From Treponema sp. (lineage in GTDB: Bacteria > Spirochaetota > Spirochaetia > Treponematales > Treponemataceae), in NCBI GenBank assembly GCA_024693915.1, contig JAILKG010000281.1, forward strand, positions 1 through 43,085: DNA of 43,085 bases, given 5' to 3'. Position numbers and translations under genes: made by a program. The notes beneath the pieces were generated by a model. It had not been told where the DNA came from. It worked only from the letters and a program-made list of their open reading frames with translations, and made no database searches. Of this stretch, positions 33,691-41,905 are shown in pieces (within the stretch, counting starts at the first letter, position 1; every line of letters starts with the position of its first letter).

Positions 33691-35043
33691 TTACCCTTCG
33701 ATAAGGCGGTATTGGGCTATATTGCTTATTCCTGCCCGCTTGCAGCGTTCCAGGCAAAGTTGACTGATATCTGAAAAAATATTTCTTTCATTGCTGATTT
33801 CTTCCGCTTTCTGGATGAGGATGCATTTTCTTTTTCCGCCGTCTTTTTGATTCAGACTGTAAACCGCTTCCATGGTTGTACCGCTTCCGGCAAAAAAATC
33901 TAAAATTCGTATGTCATTTTTCATTCCGGTGATTTTTATAAAATGTTCAAGAAGGGCAACAGGTTTTGGGTTGTCAAAGGCATTTTTGATTCCCAGCAGC
34001 TTGTCCACATAATTTTGAGCATCTCTTGTGGTTCCAACTCCTCCTGGGCCCTGACCTTCAATCATATTTTTGGGAATAATCTCTGTTTTCTGTCCGTTAA
34101 ATATTTTGCTTCTTGGCACATTTGAATATTCAGGAGCCGGGCCCCAGTAAATTCGGTTATCTTTTATCATGTCTTCAATTTCCTGACGGGAATGGAGCCA
34201 CTGCCTTTTCCAGCGGATACCGCTTGGGGAAAGTATTTCAAAATAATTTTTGTGCTGGGGGTTTGACCGTTTTTCTGAAAAACTTATGCTGCCGGAAAAC
34301 CATGGTCCCCGGCTGTCATTATCAAGATTTTCTTTAGCCCAGGCGCTTTCCTGAAATTCGGAAAATTCTTTTAAGCGGCGGATATTTTTGGCGTAACACA
34401 GGTGGGATTGCTCCAGTGTTCTGGAAAATTTATCTTTTTTCCCTTTGCCGCAGAGCCATTTAAAATCGTTTACAAAGTTTTTTTCACCAAAAATCATGTC
34501 GCATAAAAGTTTCAGGTGGTAAAGCTCTTCGCTTCCGATTGCGATAAAAATACATCCTTCTTCTTTTAATACTTTTTTTGCAAGTTCAAGGCGTCTTTGC
34601 ATAAAACTGAGCCATACAGAGTGGCTGTCTTTGTTACTGCTGTATTTTTTTTCGTCATTATTTTCATGTTTGCCTGAAAAAAAGGCGTCGTTATAGACAA
34701 ATTTTTTACCGGTGTTGTAGGGCGGGTCTATGTAAATTAAATCGATTTTTTCAGAAAGTTCATCCTGTAAAAGTTGTAAAACCGGATAGTTGTCTCCTGA
34801 AATAAAAGTGTAAAGTTCTTCCAGATTCAGAATGTTTTTTTTATTTGCTGCCAGCTGGCTGTGTTCAGAATCAACTTTGCTTTGGTAAGAATGTGAATCT
34901 GGGGTAAATGATTCTTCTGAGTTTTTTTCGCTGGGATTTCTGTTTTCAGATTTTTTGTTAACAGGAATTATACGGCAGTTTTTTATGTAGTCCTGCTTAT
35001 CTGCATCTTCTGGATAATTGGTCCATGAAATAGAAAAAGGCAT
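33691..35043 (-). CDS. Beta-class site-specific DNA methyltransferase (type III Mod-like), no adjacent restriction subunit
   Basis: Motif IV DLIYIDPPYNTG precedes motif I ILDFFAGSGTTMEAV. No Res helicase or nuclease among the neighbours. Confidence 0.88.
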   Translation of the reverse strand: MPFSISWTNYPEDADKQDYIKNCRIIPVNKKSENRNPSEKNSEESFTPDSHSYQSKVDSEHSQLAANKKNILNLEELYTFISGDNYPVLQLLQDELSEKIDLIYIDPPYNTGKKFVYNDAFFSGKHENNDEKKYSSNKDSHSVWLSFMQRRLELAKKVLKEEGCIFIAIGSEELYHLKLLCDMIFGEKNFVNDFKWLCGKGKKDKFSRTLEQSHLCYAKNIRRLKEFSEFQESAWAKENLDNDSRGPWFSGSISFSEKRSNPQHKNYFEILSPSGIRWKRQWLHSRQEIEDMIKDNRIYWGPAPEYSNVPRSKIFNGQKTEIIPKNMIEGQGPGGVGTTRDAQNYVDKLLGIKNAFDNPKPVALLEHFIKITGMKNDIRILDFFAGSGTTMEAVYSLNQKDGGKRKCILIQKAEEISNERNIFSDISQLCLERCKRAGISNIAQYRLIEG

Positions 35044-35246
35044 GGTTAATTTTATATTGAGGATAAAATCAGTTCAAGTGATATTTTTTGCGATATTTTT
35101 GGGCCGGTGTCTTAATCGTCTGCAAACAAAAAAATTGTTTCATAAAAAAACAATCATGGAAACATAGTCAAAAAAAAATGTACAATAGCCAAAAGTCAAG
35201 ATATAATAACTCTGAATAGCGTCTTAACGATATTTAAGGATGGTAG

Positions 35247-36944
35247 ATGTTACTGTATTATTTTATCGCCCTGATAGCTTCTTTACTTTTTACCTGCTAC
35301 TTCATCGCAAAATGGGGAAGGAATGTTTCTGTTTACGTTTCCCAGCTATTCCTTCTGATTCCTTTTATCAATCTCTGTTATTTGAAATACGCACAAGCCT
35401 CTTCTATTGATGAAGCGCTTCTTGCCAATGGTCTTCTCTATCTTTTGAATTTTTATATTCAGTTTATCTTCTTTTTATATGTCTTTTCTTTTTGCAAAAT
35501 TAAAATAAAGCGAAGTGTAATTTTTACGATTTTTCTTTTGCTGATTTCTGCACTTTATACAATTTCTCTTTCCAGATACACAATTCCTCTTCTGTATAAG
35601 AGTGTAGAGCTGGAATCTTTGAACGGAGTTTCTTACCTGCGAAAAGTGTATGGACCTGCTCATGGGGTTTATTATGCAATGCTTTTTGCCTTTGTGATTC
35701 TGGGACTGACAATTTTGATTTATAATTTGCGAAAGAAAACCAATTCCAGAAAAAATATTTCGCTTTTAATTCTGCTTTATGTTGTTGTTGTATTTTCATT
35801 TTTGATTGGTCGTTTCTTCTCTCAGGCTGTAGATGTTCTGCCAGTTACTTTTATTATTCTGCAGTTCAGCCTTTTGATGCTGGTGCGCCGACTTTATATT
35901 TATGATCTGGATTTAATTGTTTCCAGTTCAATTTCCCATGGAAATGTTATTGGTATTGCCTGTTTTGATTTTTCCCATAATTTTTTAGGCTGTAATAAGC
36001 AGGCAATCTCTTTTATTCCTGAACTGGATTCCCTCTATGTTGATGCAAAACTCAAAAATACCTGCCAGCTTTATGAAAAAATAAATGTTCTTATGGAAGA
36101 ATTTGAGCAGAGTGGAAAGCCAACCCGCCTTTTCTTAAAAAGTGAAAAGCAGACTTTAAGGCTTACTGCTGAATTTTTGATTTCCAATAAAGTTCCCCGT
36201 GGTTTCCAGATTAGAATTGAAGACAATACCAAGGAGCAGGAATATATCCGCCTTTTGAACAATTACAATTCGGATTTGGAAAAGGAAGTTACCCAGAAAA
36301 CCGCTTCCATGCAGGAGTTGATGTCAAAATTTGTGATGGGAATGGCAGAAATGGTTCAGAACCGGGACAACAATACGGGTGGTCACATTAAAAGAACCAG
36401 TGAAGTAATAAAAATTCTTACTGACGAAATGCGAAAAGAAAATAAGTTTGGCCTTTCAAAGAAATTTTACGATGACCTGATAAAAGCGGCCCCAATGCAC
36501 GACCTGGGTAAAATTGCTGTTGATGATGCAATTTTGAGAAAACCTGGAAAGTTTACTGAAGAAGAATTTGCCGTTATGAAAACTCATGCTGAAAAGGGTG
36601 CAGAAATTATCAAAAAAATTCTTGGGGATACTGAAGATAAGGAATTCCTTTTACTGGCCGAAAATGTTGCCTGCTACCACCACGAACGTTTTGACGGTTC
36701 CGGTTATCCTAAAGGTATTTCCGGAAAAGAAATTCCACTTGAGGCCAGAATAATGGCAATTGCCGATGTTTACGATGCACTGGTAAGCCGGCGCTGCTAT
36801 AAGGATGCCTTTTCTTTTGAAAAAGCCTGGTCTATTATTGAAGATGGAATGGGAAATCAGTTTGATCCTGAATTAAATCCCTATTTTGTAGCCTGCCGAA
36901 AGCAGATTGAGGAATACTATAAGTCTGCTCCAGCAGGAGATTAA
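35247..36944 (+). CDS. 7TM/PAS-like HD-GYP domain protein (putative c-di-GMP phosphodiesterase)
   Basis: Polytopic N-terminus, PAS-like middle (NVIGIACFDFSHNFLGCNKQA), NTGGHIKRTSEVI, MHDLGKIAVDDAILRKPGKFT, HHERFDGSGYPKGISG, IADVYDALVSRRCYK. Confidence 0.92.
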   Translation: MLLYYFIALIASLLFTCYFIAKWGRNVSVYVSQLFLLIPFINLCYLKYAQASSIDEALLANGLLYLLNFYIQFIFFLYVFSFCKIKIKRSVIFTIFLLLISALYTISLSRYTIPLLYKSVELESLNGVSYLRKVYGPAHGVYYAMLFAFVILGLTILIYNLRKKTNSRKNISLLILLYVVVVFSFLIGRFFSQAVDVLPVTFIILQFSLLMLVRRLYIYDLDLIVSSSISHGNVIGIACFDFSHNFLGCNKQAISFIPELDSLYVDAKLKNTCQLYEKINVLMEEFEQSGKPTRLFLKSEKQTLRLTAEFLISNKVPRGFQIRIEDNTKEQEYIRLLNNYNSDLEKEVTQKTASMQELMSKFVMGMAEMVQNRDNNTGGHIKRTSEVIKILTDEMRKENKFGLSKKFYDDLIKAAPMHDLGKIAVDDAILRKPGKFTEEEFAVMKTHAEKGAEIIKKILGDTEDKEFLLLAENVACYHHERFDGSGYPKGISGKEIPLEARIMAIADVYDALVSRRCYKDAFSFEKAWSIIEDGMGNQFDPELNPYFVACRKQIEEYYKSAPAGD

Positions 36945-36952
36945 AAAGGCTG

Positions 36953-36972
36953 AGGGCTGGTTTACCAGCCTC
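36953..36972. terminator. Stem-loop between convergent HD-GYP and P1B-ATPase genes, possible bidirectional terminator
   Basis: GGCTGGT-TT-ACCAGCC core (36955-36970). Confidence 0.5.
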
Positions 36973-36984
36973 TGCTTTATAATT

Positions 36985-39330
36985 TTATGCCTTCTGGCTT
37001 TTTGCTTGATTAAAGCGAAGGGCGCGGAGTGCGTTCAGAACGGCAAGGAGGGCAACTCCTGTATCGCCAAATACGGCCAGCCACATGTTACCAATTCCGG
37101 TGGCACCCAGTATCATTATTAGAACTTTTATTCCCAGACTAAAAACAATATTCTGTTTTACAATAGAAATTGTCTTTCGGGCGTTCAGAATTGCTGAGGA
37201 AATGAGAGCCGGCGAGTCGTTCATTATTACAACATCTGCGCTTTCGATTGCGGCATCTGTACCAATGGCTCCCATGGCAATTCCAACATCAACTCTGGCA
37301 AGAACTGGAGCATCATTTATTCCGTCACCAGCAAAGGCAACTGTTGAAGAAAGGGCTTTACTTTCTTTTTTTGCAGCTTCACTTTTCAAGGAATTGTTAT
37401 TTTTATCGTAGTTTGCAGAATTATTTGCATTGAAAGTCTGGCCATTTTCTTTCAGTATCTCTTCCACAATTCTTACTTTGTCTTCTGGTAAAAGGGAAGC
37501 ATAATAGTTTGAAATTCCCAGCTCCTGGGCGGTTTTTCTGGCAGCATCATTGTTGTCGCCTGTGAGCATTGTAATATTTTTCACACCTGCTTTTTTAAGG
37601 CTGCGGATTGCCTGGCGGGCGTCATCCTTTGTAACGTCACTGATTACAATGTAGCCGCAGTATTCGCCGTCTACAGCCAGATGAATAACAGTTCCGCCTC
37701 TGCTATTAGAAGCTTCTGAATAACCTTTTACCGAATTGTCTTTCATAAGACGATCATTACCGGCAAGAACGATTTTTCCATCAAGGTTTACTTTTATTCC
37801 CTGTCCGCTTATTTCCTGTGCGTCGCTGATGTTTACAAGTGAACAGCATTCTGCATTGTGGGCTTTTTTTAGGGATTTTGAAACCGGATGATTTGAATAA
37901 GTTTCGGCATGGGCAGCCAGAGCAACAAGTTCGTCTTCCTGAATTTTTCCAGCAACAGGGTGTACTTCTGTAACTTCAAAAACGCCCTTGGTCAGAGTTC
38001 CTGTTTTGTCAAAAATAACTGTTCTTACTTTTGAAAGTGAGTCCAAAGCTGCACTTCCCTTTATCAGAATGCCCTGTTTTCCACTGGAACCGATTCCTGC
38101 AAAAAAAGTCAGAGGAACGGAAATTACAATTGCACAAGGGCAGGATACTACAAGGAAAATGAGGGCTCTTGAAATCCAGACGCTCCAGCCGTAAGTCTGG
38201 AAGAGGGCAGGGAAGAAGAGCATAAGTGTAAGTGGAGGCAGAAGGGCAACTGCCAGAGCCAGGGCGCATACGATTGGAGTATATACTTTTGAAAAGCGGG
38301 TAATAAATCTTTCTGTCTTTGTTTTTTTGGAAGATGATTCTTCCACCAGCTCAAGAATTCTTGCTGCTGCGGATTTTTCGCTGGTTTTCTCGGCTTTAAT
38401 TTGTATCAGAGAATCCTTGTTTACAGAACCGCTGAAAACCTGATTTCCTTCGAATATTTCAAGAGGAAGGGATTCACCGGTAAGGGCTGAATTGTCTACA
38501 AAACTTTTTCCGGAAACGACTATGCCGTCAACAGGAATGCGTTCTCCCGGGCGGACAACAAGGATTTCGCCAATTTGAACTTCATCTGCTTTTACTTGAA
38601 CTTCTATCCCGTCTCTAAGAACTACGGCTTTGTCCGGGCGGATTTCCATAAGAGATTTGATGGATTTTCTGGATTTATCTACAGCGTAGTCCTGGAACCA
38701 TTCACCAACCTGATAGAAGAGCATTACTGCAACAGCTTCCGGCATTTCGCCGATTAAAATTGCTCCCAGAGAAGCTATGGTCATTAAAAATTGTTCGTCA
38801 AAAATTGCGCCTTTTACAAGATTTTTGATTGCACCGATGACAACGTTTTTTCCAACCATAATAAAGGAAAGGAAAAATAAAACTATGCTCAAAAGGTGAA
38901 TAGTCTGATTGAAGCCTCCAAGTGCCAGAGTCAGGTTTTCTAAATAAGGCAGGACATTTGAGAAGGAAGGAAAAAATCTTGAAAGAAAATTTGTGTTTGT
39001 GTGTTCAAGGGCAAGTCCCAGGGCAAAAAGAATGAAAGCGATGATTATTTTTTTGAGGGACATTTCCTCTTCTTCATCCTCATCCTGGTCATGGTGACTG
39101 TGCCCGTTTTCATGATTTTCGTGCTTATCTTCCTGATGTTCATGGTGTTTGTGATCGTGCTCACAGTGTCCACAGCCGCAGCTTATATCGTCACCAAAAT
39201 GAGACTTTTTTTCCTTCTGCTCATCATGCTCGTGATTGTTGCAGTGCTGGTGTTCAGACTCTTCCATCTTATGCTTATGGTTTAATTCTTCAGTTATTTC
39301 TTCTGTATTTTTATTTTTTTCCAGATTCAT
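36985..39330 (-). CDS. Heavy-metal P1B-type ATPase (Zn/Cd/Co class) with His-rich N-terminus
   Basis: SCPCAIVIS (CPC), FDKTGTLTKG, HPVSKS, MLTGDNNDAA, GDGINDAPVL; N-terminus HDHKHHEHQEDKHENHENGHSHHDQDEDEEEE replaces a canonical HMA domain. Confidence 0.94.
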   Translation of the reverse strand: MNLEKNKNTEEITEELNHKHKMEESEHQHCNNHEHDEQKEKKSHFGDDISCGCGHCEHDHKHHEHQEDKHENHENGHSHHDQDEDEEEEMSLKKIIIAFILFALGLALEHTNTNFLSRFFPSFSNVLPYLENLTLALGGFNQTIHLLSIVLFFLSFIMVGKNVVIGAIKNLVKGAIFDEQFLMTIASLGAILIGEMPEAVAVMLFYQVGEWFQDYAVDKSRKSIKSLMEIRPDKAVVLRDGIEVQVKADEVQIGEILVVRPGERIPVDGIVVSGKSFVDNSALTGESLPLEIFEGNQVFSGSVNKDSLIQIKAEKTSEKSAAARILELVEESSSKKTKTERFITRFSKVYTPIVCALALAVALLPPLTLMLFFPALFQTYGWSVWISRALIFLVVSCPCAIVISVPLTFFAGIGSSGKQGILIKGSAALDSLSKVRTVIFDKTGTLTKGVFEVTEVHPVAGKIQEDELVALAAHAETYSNHPVSKSLKKAHNAECCSLVNISDAQEISGQGIKVNLDGKIVLAGNDRLMKDNSVKGYSEASNSRGGTVIHLAVDGEYCGYIVISDVTKDDARQAIRSLKKAGVKNITMLTGDNNDAARKTAQELGISNYYASLLPEDKVRIVEEILKENGQTFNANNSANYDKNNNSLKSEAAKKESKALSSTVAFAGDGINDAPVLARVDVGIAMGAIGTDAAIESADVVIMNDSPALISSAILNARKTISIVKQNIVFSLGIKVLIMILGATGIGNMWLAVFGDTGVALLAVLNALRALRFNQAKSQKA

Positions 39331-39355
39331 ATTTACCTCTCTTTTTACTTATGAT

Positions 39356-39745
39356 TTATTTAAGTTCCAGAAGATGTTCTACACCCAGTTGTAATATCTG
39401 TGTAACATGTTCATCGGCCAGGGTGTAAATAAGGGATTTTCCTTCCCGTCGGTATTTTACAAGACGGTTTGTTTTTAAGATTCTAAGCTGGTGGCTGATT
39501 GCTGACTGGGTCATAGAAAGTTCGTCAGCGATGTCGTTTACGGACATTTCTCGTGAAAGGAGAGAAAAAAGAATTTTTACTCTGCTGGAATCACCAAAAA
39601 TTTTGTAAAGCTCTGCAAGGTCAAAAAGAGTGTCTTCGTCTGGAATCTGCATTTCTGCAGTAGAAGTTTCCAGTACATATTCTGTTTGAGAATCAGTAAA
39701 ATTATTAGTTTTATTTGCCATAGTAGCTTCCTTATGTTTGGCCAA
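39356..39745 (-). CDS. ArsR/SmtB family metal-sensing repressor (alternative start 39721)
   Basis: LAELYKIFGDSSRVKILFSLLSREMSVNDIADELSMTQSAISHQLRILKTNRLVKYRREGKSLIYTLADEHV; directly upstream of the P1B-ATPase on the same strand. Confidence 0.94.
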   Translation of the reverse strand: MAKHKEATMANKTNNFTDSQTEYVLETSTAEMQIPDEDTLFDLAELYKIFGDSSRVKILFSLLSREMSVNDIADELSMTQSAISHQLRILKTNRLVKYRREGKSLIYTLADEHVTQILQLGVEHLLELK

Positions 39746-39825
39746 ATGTATCGGCCTGTTTTTTTTTGATAAGTAAGAGACATTATTTTGAAGATTCGTT
39801 CAAAAAATATCTTTGATTACTTAAA

Positions 39826-39847
39826 CATATGAACACTTGTTCATATG
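39826..39847. promoter_or_regulatory. ArsR/SmtB-type operator
   Basis: CATATGAACA-CT-TGTTCATATG, perfect 10-2-10 palindrome upstream of the arsR-like gene; resembles CzrA/SmtB-type ATATGAAc..gTTCATAT operators. Confidence 0.85.
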
Positions 39848-39998
39848 ATAAAAAGAAAAACTCTTTGTGTCAAGAAATTTTACTTTATGTGAAATAAATT
39901 GTATTTGAAAATTGAGATAAAAAATGGAAGGAAATAATAGATAATTAGCTGGGGTTACACTAAAAGGCTGGTATAAAATTTGAATGAAAGGGGGTCTT

Positions 39999-40110
39999 AG
40001 GGGGAGGCCTGAGCTTTGGGAAGGCTTCCCCCTAGGAGAATGGGGTGTGGCAAAAACCCGCCTTGAGTTTGCGAAAGGAGGGGTTTTGCCCAGGGGAAAG
40101 GCTTTTCCCC
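39999..40110. repeat. Cluster of three hairpins downstream of the MarR gene
   Basis: AGGGGGAGGCCT (39999-40010) / AGGCTTCCCCCT (40022-40033); GGCAAAAACCCGCC / GGAGGGGTTTTGCC; AGGGGAAA-ggc-TTTTCCCCT. Confidence 0.65.
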
Positions 40111-40117
40111 TCAAAAA

Positions 40118-40561
40118 TTACTGCTGACTTAAAAGTGAGTAGAGAATTCTGTAGAGTTCTTTTGCGTCTTCTTGTGGCAGAGAAATGCATTTTCCGATTT
40201 GCTGAGGAATCTGGCTGGCTTTTTCTTTGAGAGCTTCTCCCTCCGGTGTGATGGCAATTTTTACGATTCTTTCGTCGTTTTTGTCCCGGGTGCGGCAGAG
40301 CAAATTGCGGCTTTCCATGGACTTTAAAAGCGGGGAGAGGGTTCCTGTATCAAGAAAAAGTTTTTTTCCAATTTCGCCAACAGTGGTTTCTTTTACTTCC
40401 CACAAAACCATTAGAACAATGTACTGGGTGTAGGTTATGTTGAGTTCTTTTAAAAATGGCGTATACTTGCGTAAAATTTCTCTGGATGCCGCATAGAGCG
40501 GAAAACAGAGCTGGTTTTCAAGTTTTAGGCAGTCGTAATTGATTTCAGTATTTTCTTCCAT
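40118..40561 (-). CDS. MarR/OhrR-type transcriptional regulator
   Basis: LENQLCFPLYAASREILRKYTPFLKELNITYTQYIVLMVLWE with the OhrR-type N-terminal Cys; winged-helix GTLSPLLKSMESRNLLCRTRDKNDERIVKIAITPEG. Confidence 0.92.
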   Translation of the reverse strand: MEENTEINYDCLKLENQLCFPLYAASREILRKYTPFLKELNITYTQYIVLMVLWEVKETTVGEIGKKLFLDTGTLSPLLKSMESRNLLCRTRDKNDERIVKIAITPEGEALKEKASQIPQQIGKCISLPQEDAKELYRILYSLLSQQ

Positions 40562-40586
40562 GATTATCCTCTATTTTAATGTTCTA

Positions 40587-40616
40587 ATTATAGCGCATTA
40601 ATAATTTTAATGTCGA
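40587..40616 (-). promoter_or_regulatory. Promoter with overlapping operator-like inverted repeat for the MarR gene
   Basis: Minus strand TCGACA - 18 nt - TATAAT. CATTAA-AATTA-TTAATG inverted repeat (40596-40612) lies in the -35/-10 spacer. ACATTAAAAT also recurs just upstream of the start codon. Confidence 0.65.
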
Positions 40617-40627
40617 GTTTAGTAAAG

Positions 40628-40725
40628 GTCAGGCGGCCTACTGAAAATTTCATAATTTGAAAGCGGAATTTCAATCTTCTTTTCAAGAAGTCAGGCGACC
40701 TACTGAAAATTTCATAATTTGAAAG
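40628..40725. repeat. Two 36-bp direct repeats
   Basis: GTCAGGCGGCCTACTGAAAATTTCATAATTTGAAAG (40628-40663) and GTCAGGCGACCTACTGAAAATTTCATAATTTGAAAG (40690-40725), one mismatch, 26-bp gap. Confidence 0.9.
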
Positions 40726-40733
40726 AGCTCTTC

Positions 40734-41855
40734 TTAGTCGCTCATGTCATTATCAAGCTGCAATGCAAACTGGTATTCCGGGAAAAGCTCTGAAATTTCC
40801 TTATGATATTTGAGCAGGCATTCAGAGCGGTTTTGGCAATCAAAAGAGACCACCACATCCAGTCTGACCATTTTAGAATCGGTATCTACATAAAAACCGT
40901 GAAGCTGAAGAATGTCGGGATAATTTTTTGCTACAGCTTCGATTTTTTCCTTCATTTGAGCAATTTTGGAATTTTTTGAATTAACGGAATAAATTCCAAC
41001 TGCGGTGAGCATAACATTGTGGTCATTAAAAACCCTGTTCTGAATTTTTCTGGTGACACCGTCGATTTTTACCGCGTCCCAGGAAGCTGGAACTTCGATA
41101 TGCACTGAGCCCCAGTAGGTGTTTGGGCCGTAATTGTTTAAAATCAGGTCGTAGGCGCCTTTTATTTCCGGATCCACGGAGATTATTGTATTTTTTATTT
41201 CCCTGGAGAGGGTGGATTCAATTCTTTCTCCAAGAATCTGGCTGACGGTTTCCAGTACCAGTTCAATACCGCTTTTTATAATCAGGCAGGAAATCAGAAG
41301 ACCGATATAGGCTTCAAAGGATTTTCCGGTAATCATAAAAATTGCTGCAGCAATAACGGTGGAAGTAGAAACTATGGAGTCCATCAGGGCGTCCTGGCCG
41401 GAAGCCACAAGGGAAGTTGAATTTACCCTTCGACCTGTTTTTTTAACGTAGAGTCCCAGAAAAATTTTTACAAAAACTGCCAGAATAAGTAAAGCGATGG
41501 AAATGTAATTGTATTCCGGAGTTTTTGGGCTGGTGATTTTTTTTACCGATTCAATCAGAGAGGTTGTACCGGCGTAAAGAATGATAACTGAAATTATCAG
41601 GGCAGAAAGGTATTCACTTCTTCCGTGACCAAAGGGGTGCTTTTTGTCGGCCGGTTTGAGGGCCAGCTTTGCTCCAATTACTGTAATAATAGAAGAAAGA
41701 GCATCGCTTAAATTGTTCAGGGAGTCCAGAATAATAGCAATTGAGTTGGAAAAAAATCCAACTACCGCCTTTGTGAGGGATAGAAGAATATTTGTGATAA
41801 TTCCAGCAATACTGGTGCGAACAATGATCTTTTCACGTGAAATTTCTTTTGCCAT
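40734..41855 (-). CDS. Cation diffusion facilitator (CDF) family transporter
   Basis: SIAIILDSLNNLSDALSSIITVIGAKLALKPADKKHPFGHGRSEYLSALI and cytoplasmic domain start; family-typical HPFGHGR motif. Confidence 0.94.
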   Translation of the reverse strand: MAKEISREKIIVRTSIAGIITNILLSLTKAVVGFFSNSIAIILDSLNNLSDALSSIITVIGAKLALKPADKKHPFGHGRSEYLSALIISVIILYAGTTSLIESVKKITSPKTPEYNYISIALLILAVFVKIFLGLYVKKTGRRVNSTSLVASGQDALMDSIVSTSTVIAAAIFMITGKSFEAYIGLLISCLIIKSGIELVLETVSQILGERIESTLSREIKNTIISVDPEIKGAYDLILNNYGPNTYWGSVHIEVPASWDAVKIDGVTRKIQNRVFNDHNVMLTAVGIYSVNSKNSKIAQMKEKIEAVAKNYPDILQLHGFYVDTDSKMVRLDVVVSFDCQNRSECLLKYHKEISELFPEYQFALQLDNDMSD

Positions 41856-41905
41856 ATTTCGACCTGTGATTTTCTTTTCAGATAATCTTTGAATTTGTTT
41901 TTAGC

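Noticed and set aside
40628-40725. CRISPR array suggested by 36-bp repeats with a 26-bp gap
   Set aside because: Only two units, no leader and no cas genes in the window.
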